Shown: one piece after another, positions 1 through 7,592 of the stretch
How the letters are laid out: each line of letters opens with the position of its first letter
How positions within the stretch are numbered: position 1 is the stretch's first letter
Assembly (NCBI RefSeq): GCF_028649655.1
Contig: NZ_JAQSLN010000003.1
Span: 124,001 to 188,000 of the forward strand
Direction: 5' to 3'
Source of the DNA: Halobacteriovorax sp. GB3
Lineage (GTDB): Bacteria; Bdellovibrionota; Bacteriovoracia; Bacteriovoracales; Bacteriovoracaceae
DNA: 64,000 nt
Made by a program: the position numbers and the translations under genes
The notes under the pieces: model-generated
What the model was told of the DNA's origin: nothing
Seen by the model: the letters and a program-made list of their open reading frames with translations, nothing else
Database searches by the model: none

Positions 1-23
1 TATTCTTCTTCCTGTAGGATTGT

Positions 24-584
24 ATGAAAAAGAAAGATTGGTACCTTGTTGAAAATGGCAAATACGTTATTGAGATTAGAACCGATTCCCTCGAGCAGCT
101 CTTTGATAAAAGAGATCCAAACCCATTTAGAAGCCGTGACCTTGATGATGATGCGGCCGAGTATATCTTAAGTTGCGCTAGTGAGATAGGCCCTAAGAAA
201 GTTGGTAAGATTCGCATTCTCACCATGGAAGGGGCCGGGGAGCACAAGATTGATATTATCAGCAAGGGGCTCCATGAATTTTTTCTCTACCGCGAAGATA
301 TCACTCTTAAAAAGATTAGGGCCATTATTTATCTTGGTCTAAGAACACTTGTTATTGGACTTTTGGCCTTGAGTATTTCCATTTTTATTTCTTATCACTT
401 TAGTAAAATGATTGATGATGAGTATTTGAAAATTGTTTTAAAAGAGGGACTTTTACTTATTGGCTGGGTTTCTATGTGGAAGCCGATCAATATTTTTCTC
501 TACGAATGGTGGCCTATGGTAGATCAAAGAAATTTGTTTCAGATGCTCTCATCAGTTAAAATAGAGATCGTTGAATTAAAATAG
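24..584 (+). CDS. Hypothetical inner-membrane protein
   Basis: I do not recognise the family. The 186-residue product has a soluble N-terminal part (about residues 1-98) and two hydrophobic stretches at about 101-124 and 138-160 that look like membrane segments, followed by a short tail. There is no signal peptide or catalytic motif, so the likely form is an inner-membrane protein with both ends in the cytoplasm. An AGGA lies four bases before the ATG. The next gene begins 10 bases after the stop on the same strand, so the two are probably cotranscribed. The gene lies at the window edge, and its own promoter is outside or not visible. Confidence 0.75.
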   Translation: MKKKDWYLVENGKYVIEIRTDSLEQLFDKRDPNPFRSRDLDDDAAEYILSCASEIGPKKVGKIRILTMEGAGEHKIDIISKGLHEFFLYREDITLKKIRAIIYLGLRTLVIGLLALSISIFISYHFSKMIDDEYLKIVLKEGLLLIGWVSMWKPINIFLYEWWPMVDQRNLFQMLSSVKIEIVELK

Positions 585-594
585 GAGGGAAGCT

Positions 595-981
595 TTGAGT
601 TTAGATGCAATTGGGATTATTAGTGATGATATGGATAAGTCTATCGAATTCTACCAATGCTTTGGATTGGACTTCGAGTTATTTGGTGAAAATGAACATG
701 CAGAAGCACTTCTTCCTAGTGGTGTACGTCTAATGATCGATTCAAAAGAACTTATGAAAAAGCTTTATCCAGCTAAAGAGATTAAGCGCGGAAATTCAAT
801 GGTTCTTTGCTTTAAGTTTGAAACGAGCTCTGAGTTAGATGAGCGATTTCAATTTTTAAGTGAGAAAAAGTATTCGGTATTAAAAAGTCCTGAGGATATG
901 TTTTGGGGGCAGCGATATGCCAGTGTCGAAGATCCTGATGGAAATCAAATTGATCTTTTTTGTGCACTCAGAGAACAATAG
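595..981 (+). CDS. VOC (glyoxalase/bleomycin-resistance fold) family protein
   Basis: A single vicinal-oxygen-chelate module of 128 residues. It opens with the typical first strand and the pattern 'MDKSIEFYQCFGLDFE', and closes with 'EDPDGNQIDLF', the DPDGN-x-hydrophobic ending common in this superfamily. The usual first metal-ligand His near the N-terminus is an Asp here (SLDAIG), so metal binding and enzymatic activity are uncertain; substrate cannot be predicted. The start is a TTG at 595, chosen because AGGAGGGA sits four bases upstream and no ATG precedes the conserved first strand. The stop lies three bases from the stop of the convergent amidase gene. Confidence 0.8.
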   Translation: MSLDAIGIISDDMDKSIEFYQCFGLDFELFGENEHAEALLPSGVRLMIDSKELMKKLYPAKEIKRGNSMVLCFKFETSSELDERFQFLSEKKYSVLKSPEDMFWGQRYASVEDPDGNQIDLFCALREQ

Positions 982-984
982 CAA

Positions 985-1740
985 TTAGAAAAGAGGAATT
1001 TTCTTTTTCTTTTTTCCAAAATAGCGAACGATCCCGCGATAGACGGCCGAGGCGTACTCTTCTTGGAATTGGTCCGAGAGAACTTTTTGGACTTCTTTTT
1101 TATTGGAAAGAAATCCCGCTTCAAGAAGAACGCTCGGTCTTTTAGAAAGTGCGAGTACATAAAAAAGGGCCGGCTTAATTCCACGATCAGAAAGTTTGTA
1201 CTTTGGAACAACACGCTTTGAGATATTTGCATGGATGAAGTAGGCAAGCTTCTTTGATTTTGGAGCAGTTAGTCCAATAACGAGATCTGCGAGAATTTGA
1301 TTAATAATCAATTCTTCACCTTTGCTGTTTTTGTTTTCTACTTGCTCAATCTTTTTTACCGCAGCATCTTCGTGGTTATTCAGAAAATAGGTCTCAACAC
1401 CATTTGAGCTTCGAGAGTGAGATGAATTCAAGTGGATACTGACGAAAATATCGGCACCTATTTTATCTGCATATTCTGCTCTTTGCTCTAGTGTGAGAGT
1501 TCGATCAATTGTGCGAGTGAGGTAGGCCTTAATGTGATCCGTTTTATTGAGCTTCTTGTGAATTCTTTTCGCGATTTCAAGGGCCACTTCTTTTTCACAT
1601 AGTACGGATAATTTCTTTTTTTTCCAGATTTTTGCTTTCGCTCCACAGTCTTCTCCTCCATGACCTGGGTCAATGAGAACAACATTCGCATGAATGTTGA
1701 CAGTGAGAATGAATAGGAGAGTTGCAAAGATCAATTTCAT
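985..1740 (-). CDS. N-acetylmuramoyl-L-alanine amidase (AmiC/Amidase_3 type)
   Basis: A secreted zinc amidase that cleaves the bond between MurNAc and L-Ala in peptidoglycan. Residues 1-18 form a short signal peptide. The catalytic domain shows the family landmarks: 'LIDPGHGGEDCGA' with the first zinc His at 27, a Glu in the following 'KEVALEIAKR' helix, 'VSIHLNSS' with the second His, and 'LLEAGFLSN' with the catalytic Glu. At 251 residues it is essentially one Amidase_3 domain plus a Lys-rich tail, with no AMIN or SPOR targeting domain. It could act in cell separation or in remodelling of prey or own wall; the sequence does not decide. Convergent with the VOC gene. Confidence 0.9.
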   Translation of the reverse strand: MKLIFATLLFILTVNIHANVVLIDPGHGGEDCGAKAKIWKKKKLSVLCEKEVALEIAKRIHKKLNKTDHIKAYLTRTIDRTLTLEQRAEYADKIGADIFVSIHLNSSHSRSSNGVETYFLNNHEDAAVKKIEQVENKNSKGEELIINQILADLVIGLTAPKSKKLAYFIHANISKRVVPKYKLSDRGIKPALFYVLALSKRPSVLLEAGFLSNKKEVQKVLSDQFQEEYASAVYRGIVRYFGKKKKKIPLF

Positions 1741-1767
1741 TAAAAATATTCTAGCGTATTCTATGTG

Positions 1768-1795
1768 AAAAATAAAAGCTTACCTAAAGTAAGCT
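1768..1795 (-). terminator. Intrinsic terminator of the SH3-protein gene
   Basis: On the minus strand a 7-bp stem AGCTTAC/GTAAGCT with a five-base loop is followed by TTTTATTTTT. It lies just after the stop of the gene ending at 1797. Confidence 0.75.
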
Positions 1796-1796
1796 C

Positions 1797-2570
1797 TTAT
1801 TTTAGTTTTTTGATTAATTCGTACCAAAGCCAACCCGTGACTTTTTTATCAGAAATGAGATCGTGGTATTCCACTTTGTGCCAACCACCTTTTTGCTCAA
1901 TAAACTTAACTGATTGATTCGGTGATAGTGTTTGAATAAGCTCGCCCTTAGGAGATGCTTGATCTCTTAGATTGGCAAATTTTAGCGTAACAAATCTTGT
2001 TTCGATAACTTTTGGTGGAACCTTGGCCGGTATCTTTTTAACGATCTCTTTCACGATAACTTCAGGAGTTTTAGGAAAGAGAAAATTTCCCATGAAAGCA
2101 CCTACAATCAAACTAAGCCCCACTAGAGAGAGGATTTTTTTTATATCAAGATTTAGTCCATCTTTATGTGTGCTCGTTTCGATGATTCTTTCAACTGGCG
2201 CTGTCATTGGTGTTACTTCAATCATATTTTCTTTGATTGTTTCACTGATCTGTTGCATCGCACGTTTTTCAAAGTCTTCAAGTTTTTCTAAGCGATCTAG
2301 TTTATCGTTGATTGACTCGACGAGAGCTGAGAGTCTCTGATTCTCTTCTCGCTCAGACTTTAAAAGGTTTTGACTCTCTTCCATATCAGCTTCAAGCTGA
2401 TCATATTCACTGGCAAGACTTCCTTTGTCTTGAAGAACTTCTGTTTCGCTGGCCGCGAGGTTTTGCTTTAGAAGCTTAGAGAGCCCTATTGAGGGCCTTT
2501 CGATGGTATTTTTCTTTAAAATATCACCTAAGTTTTTCCCACCAAGAGGTGTTTGTTCGATCTGATCCAT
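1797..2570 (-). CDS. Membrane-anchored coiled-coil protein with C-terminal SH3b-like domain
   Basis: Three parts can be seen in the 257 residues: a cytoplasmic N-terminal region whose residues about 45-125 form a strong coiled coil, one membrane segment at about 147-167, and a periplasmic C-terminal domain of about 60 residues. The last part resembles a bacterial SH3 (SH3b) fold: 'FANLRDQAS', then 'GWHKVEY' and 'TGWLWYELI', patterns of domains that bind peptidoglycan peptides. There is no signal peptide, so the protein is bitopic type II. SD-like AGGGA lies six bases before the ATG. Its role may be to tie a cytoplasmic coiled-coil scaffold to the wall, but this is inference. Confidence 0.75.
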   Translation of the reverse strand: MDQIEQTPLGGKNLGDILKKNTIERPSIGLSKLLKQNLAASETEVLQDKGSLASEYDQLEADMEESQNLLKSEREENQRLSALVESINDKLDRLEKLEDFEKRAMQQISETIKENMIEVTPMTAPVERIIETSTHKDGLNLDIKKILSLVGLSLIVGAFMGNFLFPKTPEVIVKEIVKKIPAKVPPKVIETRFVTLKFANLRDQASPKGELIQTLSPNQSVKFIEQKGGWHKVEYHDLISDKKVTGWLWYELIKKLK

Positions 2571-2643
2571 AAACGTCCCTGTAAATTTAAATGTATAGAC
2601 CCTTATAGAATAGAAAAAGTGAGTAAAATCGACAAGTTTTATC

Positions 2644-3654
2644 TCATCTCTTTTTTACAAGAAGGCCAGCACGTTGTCCGTTGTTCACATCTTCGTTTGG
2701 AAAGACAATGCATAGACCTTCTTTTGGACAGAGAAATTCTTGTTCACCTTCTCTGTACAGTGGTTGTCCTTTTTTAAAGCTTGTAAAGTTTGGCGTTTCT
2801 TTTGGAAAGATAAATGAGAAACTATCGTCGTGTTTGATAATTTTCATTTCAATATCAAAGAGTGCGAGATCTTTTGGAAGTGGTGGGCCTGAAAATTGAA
2901 ATTCTCCCGCAGCAAGTGCTCTTAATGTCTCTTTGGCCTTGGTGAATTTTTCCATTGGATTATTTCCAAAGGAGTGAACTTTTCCCAGTTCAACTGTAAA
3001 GGCGTGGGCCTTGTATCTTTGTGTTGTATGGTGAGAAAAAGTTGTTGATGCTGACTTTGAGAATAAAATGGCATCGAGTCCAAGTTCTGAGAGAAAAAAG
3101 AGCTGCTCTTTGGAGTGCTCTCTATCTTTTAAATAGGGATAGATGGCGAATTTCTCATAGGCCGAAGGCTTTATGGCCGTGTGTAAATCGTAGTGAAGTT
3201 TAGAATTAAAATCAAAACTCTTATAGAAATAATCAACAGCTTCCTCTAGTCGCGCCGCACGCTGAGTCTCATAGCAAGGCTCTTTTTTCTTATGGGCACC
3301 AACAAAAAGTCTATTAAGGTTATAGTCGATAAAGCGTGTGGCCGTATTCATGGCCTTTGGGTTTCCAAAAATAAAGAGAAAAGGCGATTTAAGAGTGATC
3401 TTTCCAGCAAAAACATCGATGAGTATTTCATCTAATATTTCAATGGGAGCTGTCTCGTTACCGTGTATGGCACAGGAGAGAATGATGGCCTCTTCTTTAG
3501 TCATTACTTTAGGGGCCACAAGAATGATTCCTGTATCGATGATTTCAAAGTGGTGAAGTTGATCATCACTTTTTTCTGGTGAAAGAAATTGTTCGTTCTG
3601 GCGTGTAATATTTAAAAAGGACGCGCCTTCCTTTAGTTGTTCGATGATGTTCAT
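2644..3654 (-). CDS. Succinylglutamate desuccinylase/aspartoacylase family (AstE-like) zinc deacylase
   Basis: A member of the AstE/AspA carboxypeptidase-like family. The zinc site is visible as 'AIHGNETAP' (His64, Glu67) and 'YDLHTAI' (third ligand His), and the catalytic Glu as 'FTVELGK'. The conserved 'FGNPKAMNTATRFIDYNLNRLF' region contains the Asn-Arg substrate site. Length (336) is close to AstE of arginine succinyl-transferase pathways, and the C-terminal beta domain is present. None of the other ast genes is nearby, so either it works in a scattered pathway or on another N-acyl amino acid. Name it by family rather than as astE. Confidence 0.85.
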   Translation of the reverse strand: MNIIEQLKEGASFLNITRQNEQFLSPEKSDDQLHHFEIIDTGIILVAPKVMTKEEAIILSCAIHGNETAPIEILDEILIDVFAGKITLKSPFLFIFGNPKAMNTATRFIDYNLNRLFVGAHKKKEPCYETQRAARLEEAVDYFYKSFDFNSKLHYDLHTAIKPSAYEKFAIYPYLKDREHSKEQLFFLSELGLDAILFSKSASTTFSHHTTQRYKAHAFTVELGKVHSFGNNPMEKFTKAKETLRALAAGEFQFSGPPLPKDLALFDIEMKIIKHDDSFSFIFPKETPNFTSFKKGQPLYREGEQEFLCPKEGLCIVFPNEDVNNGQRAGLLVKKR

Positions 3655-3691
3655 TCTTTTATCTTAGAAGTGTTCAGACAACTTGTTAAGA

Positions 3692-4219
3692 CTATGCGCA
3701 GAGAGATTCTTCTTTCTTTTTAAGGCGTAACCAATCAAACCATTCTTTAGGGTCATCATTTTTAAGCTTGAGGCACATGGTGGGATGCCAATCTGGTTCG
3801 GAGGGAATTTTTTGAAGCTTTATTCCCATTTCACTTAAGAGTTTGTTGCCCTTTTTATTGTTACATCTTTGACAGCAGGTAACAATATTTTGCCAACTCG
3901 TTGGTCCACCTTTGCTTTGGGGGATAACGTGGTCAAAGGTTAACTGCTGATGGGGGAAGGGTTTAAAGCAATATTGGCATGTGTAATTGTCCCGAAGGAA
4001 AACATTTTGACGAGAGAATTTTACGGAGCGTGAGGTTTGATGGCGTGAGAAGAGACGTAAGATTTTGGGGCGAGGATAAGATGAGCTCACCGTTTGAATG
4101 TGGTGTTCCTCATATTCATCTACAACCTCGGCCCGACCAGTGAAAAGCAAGAGAATCGCTTTTTGCCAACTAACAATCTGAACCGGAAAGTAGGAGTTAT
4201 CTAAAAGTAAGGTTCGCAT
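3692..4219 (-). CDS. HNH endonuclease family protein
   Basis: The C-terminal half carries a clear HNH module: 'RDNYTCQYC' (first Cys pair), 'LTFDHVIPQSKGGP' (catalytic DH), 'NIVTCCQRCNNKKGNK' (second Cys pair and the N/K end). This is the standalone 170-180 residue type common in many bacteria, with an N-terminal 'LLLDNSYFPVQIVSWQKAI' region shared by that subfamily. No methyltransferase or toxin partner lies alongside, so it is probably a housekeeping or unknown-role nuclease rather than part of a restriction system. AGAGGA lies eight bases before the ATG. Confidence 0.88.
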   Translation of the reverse strand: MRTLLLDNSYFPVQIVSWQKAILLLFTGRAEVVDEYEEHHIQTVSSSYPRPKILRLFSRHQTSRSVKFSRQNVFLRDNYTCQYCFKPFPHQQLTFDHVIPQSKGGPTSWQNIVTCCQRCNNKKGNKLLSEMGIKLQKIPSEPDWHPTMCLKLKNDDPKEWFDWLRLKKKEESLCA

Positions 4220-4410
4220 TGCAACATCCTCTTAGTTCTTTCCTCTCTGTTATTTTATCATATATTAACGAGGATCAATAAGTTATGTTTGAAAATGTAA
4301 GATTTTGCCCAATTCCATCATCTAAATGTAAGAAATTGTTGAAGGATTATCGTTCATCTCCTGCACGAAACTCGATAAAATTAATGAAATATACTTCAAA
4401 AGGAGGACCA

Positions 4411-4953
4411 ATGAAGGCCTTGATTCTTATGACCATGCTTATGACAAGCTCATTTGCTCTTGAATTTCGCTCAGGTGATACTTTTACTTATCAACAACTA
4501 AGAGGAAGTGTTCGCGTTCAATGTCAGGACCAAAATAGACGCACTCAATTTCATACGGTTCAGTGTTACCAAAATATCTTATCTCCAACAGAGATGGATT
4601 ATGTTGTTAGTGAACAATTAGATGCAGATGAAATTAAAGTGACAAGTACCTGGGAAAGCGGAAAAGTTGTTAAAAAAGATGTGAAATACGACACGAAAAA
4701 GAACCGTTCTAAAAAGAGACTTAATCTTTGGATTAGAACTCTTTTTCAAAGACCCCTGTTAGCTCCAGGAACAAACGAAGTGACATTTGTTGCTTATAAA
4801 GATGGCCTTGAAGTTCAATCGAGAACTCAAAGTGTCGAGGTTAGAAATGGTGGTGGAAAGTACTGTCCTTACTACTCGATGTATATTGGAAGCTGTACTC
4901 AGCTAAGTTTTGTCTGTTCTGAGTACTTCCAACGCTTTAATTATTGTCAATAA
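4411..4953 (+). CDS. Secreted cysteine-containing protein of unknown function
   Basis: The frame is open from 4285, but the start is placed at 4411: AAAGGAGGA stands seven bases upstream and the product then begins with a clean signal peptide (MKALILMTMLMTSSFA). The mature part of about 165 residues is beta-rich, with Cys in 'VQCQDQNR', 'VQCYQN', and a C-terminal cluster 'YCPYYSMYIGSCTQ', 'FVCSEY', 'NYCQ', which suggests disulfides in the periplasm or outside. No known domain recognised. A strong hairpin follows the stop. Confidence 0.7.
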   Translation: MKALILMTMLMTSSFALEFRSGDTFTYQQLRGSVRVQCQDQNRRTQFHTVQCYQNILSPTEMDYVVSEQLDADEIKVTSTWESGKVVKKDVKYDTKKNRSKKRLNLWIRTLFQRPLLAPGTNEVTFVAYKDGLEVQSRTQSVEVRNGGGKYCPYYSMYIGSCTQLSFVCSEYFQRFNYCQ

Positions 4954-4958
4954 TTTAT

Positions 4959-4994
4959 CTTCCCTTGAGTACAGTTCGCTAAGCTCAAGGGAAG
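4959..4994. terminator. Long perfect stem-loop, possible terminator without U-tract
   Basis: CTTCCCTTGAG and CTCAAGGGAAG form an 11-bp perfect stem around a 14-base loop, six bases after the preceding stop codon. No run of T follows on either strand, so if it ends transcription it does so without the usual tail, or it protects the 3' end. Confidence 0.45.
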
Positions 4995-5047
4995 TCTACA
5001 CTGTCAAGAAAGGCCCACCTATTCCAACAATAGTCATTCATTGTTCA

Positions 5048-5056
5048 TGATATAAT
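5048..5056 (+). promoter_or_regulatory. Extended -10 promoter of the purE-like/ssb operon
   Basis: TGATATAAT is a perfect extended -10 (TG-n-TATAAT). There is no good -35 at 16-18 bases upstream. Transcription would start near 5063, leaving a leader of about 28 bases before the ATG at 5091, which is preceded by GAGG. Confidence 0.6.
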
Positions 5057-5090
5057 TTAAAAAATAACCCTCTTTGGATGTGAGGTTTTT

Positions 5091-5831
5091 ATGAACATCT
5101 TAGTACTTTTCGAATCAGACCGCGAAGGTTATTGCTTTAAACCTTTGGTCGAATCTCTAAAAGAAACTCATGAAGTTACACTTCATGTTGTCTCTGTCTA
5201 CAATGATTTAAGAAAAATAGAAAATATGCTCCATAAGCATAATTATGATCTCGTCGTTGCTGGCTCTGGTCTTGCCGCCTCACTTCCTGGTGTCGTTTCA
5301 AGTTTGACTAAGGTTCCCGTATTTGGCCTTCCTGTTGAAACCCATTTTGGAGGAATCGATGCCCTGCTTTCCATGTTGCAAATGCCTATGGGAAATCCCG
5401 TTTTGACGGCGAAAGTTGGTGGTCATAATGAGATCGTTCAATTTATTTCTCTCATCGATTCAAGTCTTAAAAAAATGGATACGGTTAATCTCATCGTCGA
5501 TGGTGGAGTCATGGAATATGAGTACATGAACAATGAGATCAACCGCACACGCGTACTTTGTGAGGATAAAGGGCTAGAGCTTCGATCGAGTGGAACAATT
5601 GATAAGGATTGCTTTAATATATGTCTTGTCACTGATCCCGATATGATTCATGCTAATGATATGTGCTTGCATGTTCCTGTTCTTGAAAATACAATGCGCG
5701 AAAAGCCAACAGAGGCCTTTATGATTTATGAATGGATCGATAAAGGTGGAATTTGGCTGGGTGTAGATAATGCAAGAAATGCAGTGCTATCTTTTTTAAG
5801 ACTTCGAACTATGGTTGAAAATAAGAGATAA
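5091..5831 (+). CDS. PurE (AIR carboxylase)-like protein lacking the catalytic histidines
   Basis: Residues about 1-130 match the PurE/N5-CAIR mutase fold: 'VLFESDREG' in place of the GSDSDW loop, 'VVAGSGLAASLPGVVSSLT' in place of the AGAGGAAHLPG loop, 'VPVFGLPVETHFGGIDALLS' and 'LQMPMGNPV'. Known PurE enzymes need the His of SAHRTP and use the His of AAHLPG; here these are 'SVYNDLRK' and 'AASLPG', so normal purine mutase activity is unlikely. About 100 extra C-terminal residues follow that are not part of class I PurE. ssb follows after six bases, which suggests one operon. LarB-type proteins share the fold but not this layout. Function unknown. Confidence 0.65.
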   Translation: MNILVLFESDREGYCFKPLVESLKETHEVTLHVVSVYNDLRKIENMLHKHNYDLVVAGSGLAASLPGVVSSLTKVPVFGLPVETHFGGIDALLSMLQMPMGNPVLTAKVGGHNEIVQFISLIDSSLKKMDTVNLIVDGGVMEYEYMNNEINRTRVLCEDKGLELRSSGTIDKDCFNICLVTDPDMIHANDMCLHVPVLENTMREKPTEAFMIYEWIDKGGIWLGVDNARNAVLSFLRLRTMVENKR

Positions 5832-5837
5832 TTTTCT

Positions 5838-6254
5838 ATGAATAAAGCGATACTAATAGGTCAGATCACTGATGATGTTCAGTTGCAGTATACAAAAGAG
5901 CAAAGGCCTTTTTGTCGCTTATCTCTTGCCACTAAAAGTATAAAGATCAATTCTAAGGGTGAGAAAACTGAGTATGCCACTTGGCATAGAGTCTTGTGTT
6001 TTAACGATCTCGCTCTTTCCTGTTACCAAAATATTAAGAAAGGTCAATTGATCTATGTTGAGGGGCCACTAAGATCTAGAGAGTATACAGATCAAAAACA
6101 GATTCATCGAAAGATTGTAGAAATCCACGCTCGTCATATCGACTTTTTAGAGGGGGATCAAAAAACTCCTAGTCTTAAAGACATAAGAGCACTTCTTGAG
6201 GATGAATCAGCAGATCCAAATGAAGTCATTACGACTGATGATATCCCTTTTTGA
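5838..6254 (+). CDS. ssb: Single-stranded DNA-binding protein
   Basis: An OB-fold SSB. The N-terminal pattern 'MNKAILIGQITDDVQLQYT' corresponds to the MNKVILIGNLG.DPE.RYT start of the family, 'WHRVLCFNDLA' and 'KGQLIYVEGPLRSREY' to the WHRVV.F and KG..VYVEG.L..R.. strands. The extreme C-terminus 'TTDDIPF' is the acidic tip that recruits repair and replication proteins. At 138 residues the disordered linker is short, and this may be a second, specialised SSB rather than the main replicative one. Six bases separate it from the PurE-like gene. Its last 26 bases overlap the end of the convergent methyltransferase gene. Confidence 0.88.
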   Translation: MNKAILIGQITDDVQLQYTKEQRPFCRLSLATKSIKINSKGEKTEYATWHRVLCFNDLALSCYQNIKKGQLIYVEGPLRSREYTDQKQIHRKIVEIHARHIDFLEGDQKTPSLKDIRALLEDESADPNEVITTDDIPF

Positions 6255-7161
6255 ATTCATAGCAGACGTGAATTTTTTTATTTCTAAAGTCCTCTGGGAT
6301 TGTTTTATGTGAGATCTCGCTTGGGGCGTATTTCGCTTCGATTTCACTATCCAATTTAAACCCTCTTTTATTATTAGAAAAATAGAGTGTCCCACCTTCA
6401 TTTAGAAGGTTCATACAGTGCTCGATAAGAAATACTTGATGATTTTCAACACTGAAGGTTTCTTGCATTTTTTTAGAATTACTAAAAGTAGGAGGATCTA
6501 AAAATATATAGTCGTACTTTGATCCTTCATAGTTTTTTAAATACTCTAAGATATCGGCATTTACAAAGTGATGATCATTAAGAGGGATTTCGTTGTGTTC
6601 ATAATTTCTCTTAGACCAGGCGAGGTAAGTTTTAGAGAGGTCCACATTGGTCGTCTTTGCACCACTATAAGCTGCGCTTAGTCCTATTGAGCTTGTATAG
6701 CTAAAAAGGTTTAAGAACTTTTTATTTGTTAAATTCATCGATTGAAAAAGTTGTCTCATAGGTCTGTGATCGAGAAAGATTCCCGTATCAAGATAATCGT
6801 GAATATTCACTTCAAGACGAATTGGACCTTCGTTAATAAAGAATGAGTTTTTGGAATCATCAATCTTTGTATGTTGCTCAAGCCCGTGGCGCTTCTTTCT
6901 CTCTTTGATGACAATATTCTCTTCCTGAAAATCAAGGCCTAGGGCAGCTTCTTTAGCTAGTTGAAGAAGTTCTTTTTGATTGTCTCTAGAATCACTTTGA
7001 TCATAAATAACAACATTGTTTGCGTAGATATCGAAAATGAGAGGAAACTCTGGAATATCGCGCTCATATAGACGATAGGCCTCGATTTTATTTTTCTTTG
7101 CCCACTTCTTTCTATGTTTGTAGATCTTTATAAGACGATTTTTTAAGATATTCTCAGACAC
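6229..7161 (-). CDS. 23S rRNA guanine methyltransferase, RlmK-type (C-terminal half of RlmKL)
   Basis: A class I SAM methyltransferase matching the RlmK half of E. coli RlmKL: 'EAYRLYERDIPEF' start, 'GIFLDHRPMRQLF', SAM motif 'FLNLFSYTSSIGLSAA', 'NVDLSKTYLAWSKRN', 'IFLDPPTFSNSKKM' catalytic loop and 'YFSNNKRGFKLD'. RlmK makes m7G2069 in 23S rRNA; whether this one does is inference. It stands alone, without the RlmL/THUMP half. The frame opens with TTG at 7191, but GGAG five bases before the GTG at 7161 makes that start more likely (310 residues). Confidence 0.85.
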   Translation of the reverse strand: MSENILKNRLIKIYKHRKKWAKKNKIEAYRLYERDIPEFPLIFDIYANNVVIYDQSDSRDNQKELLQLAKEAALGLDFQEENIVIKERKKRHGLEQHTKIDDSKNSFFINEGPIRLEVNIHDYLDTGIFLDHRPMRQLFQSMNLTNKKFLNLFSYTSSIGLSAAYSGAKTTNVDLSKTYLAWSKRNYEHNEIPLNDHHFVNADILEYLKNYEGSKYDYIFLDPPTFSNSKKMQETFSVENHQVFLIEHCMNLLNEGGTLYFSNNKRGFKLDSEIEAKYAPSEISHKTIPEDFRNKKIHVCYEFKKGYHQS

Positions 7162-7214
7162 GTTTTCTCCAATTTTACACAATCTGGCCAATTGGATCTT
7201 ACTTGATTCTGTTA

Positions 7215-7592
7215 CTAAAGGCTAGGGGCGCTTATATTCAAATCGCGAATATAGTCTAGAAGGTCTTGGGGAGAGTAGGGTTTATAGAGAATATTATTAG
7301 CTCCAAGTTCCATGGCCTCTTTTTTAGAAAGGCTTTTGTATGCTGTAATGAAGGCGAAGTGCTCGATTGGTACGCCATTCTTTTTAATGGCCTCTAATAG
7401 GTCTATTCCCGTAAGTTTTGGCATTCTTACATCACAGAAAATATGAGAGTAGTGATCGTTCATAATGCGTTCTAGTGCTTTTACGGGATTACTTTCGTAG
7501 TCGGCGTGAATCCCTCTTTTTTCGAGGAAGTATTCAACGATTTCTAAAAGATCAATTTCATCATCAATAAAGAGAATCTTCTTAGCGCCCAT
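7215..7592 (-). CDS. Single-domain response regulator
   Basis: A lone receiver domain: 'ILFIDDEIDLL' acidic pocket, phospho-acceptor Asp54 in 'IFCDVRMPKLTG', 'FITAYKS' with the switch Thr, and 'ILYKPYSP' with the conserved Lys. No output domain follows. The start at 7592 (125 residues) overlaps the upstream kinase-like gene by 11 bases and has GGGA about eight bases upstream; an ATG at 7628 would add 12 residues. The overlap implies translational coupling with the membrane protein encoded just upstream, likely its signalling partner. Confidence 0.88.
   Translation of the reverse strand: MGAKKILFIDDEIDLLEIVEYFLEKRGIHADYESNPVKALERIMNDHYSHIFCDVRMPKLTGIDLLEAIKKNGVPIEHFAFITAYKSLSKKEAMELGANNILYKPYSPQDLLDYIRDLNISAPSL

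Noticed and set aside
2644-3654. Naming the AstE-like gene as arginine succinyltransferase pathway astE
   Set aside because: No other ast gene is in the window, and the family covers several acyl amino acid deacylases.
3692-4219. HNH gene as part of a restriction-modification or defence system
   Set aside because: No methyltransferase, helicase or toxin gene adjoins; the standalone type is common.
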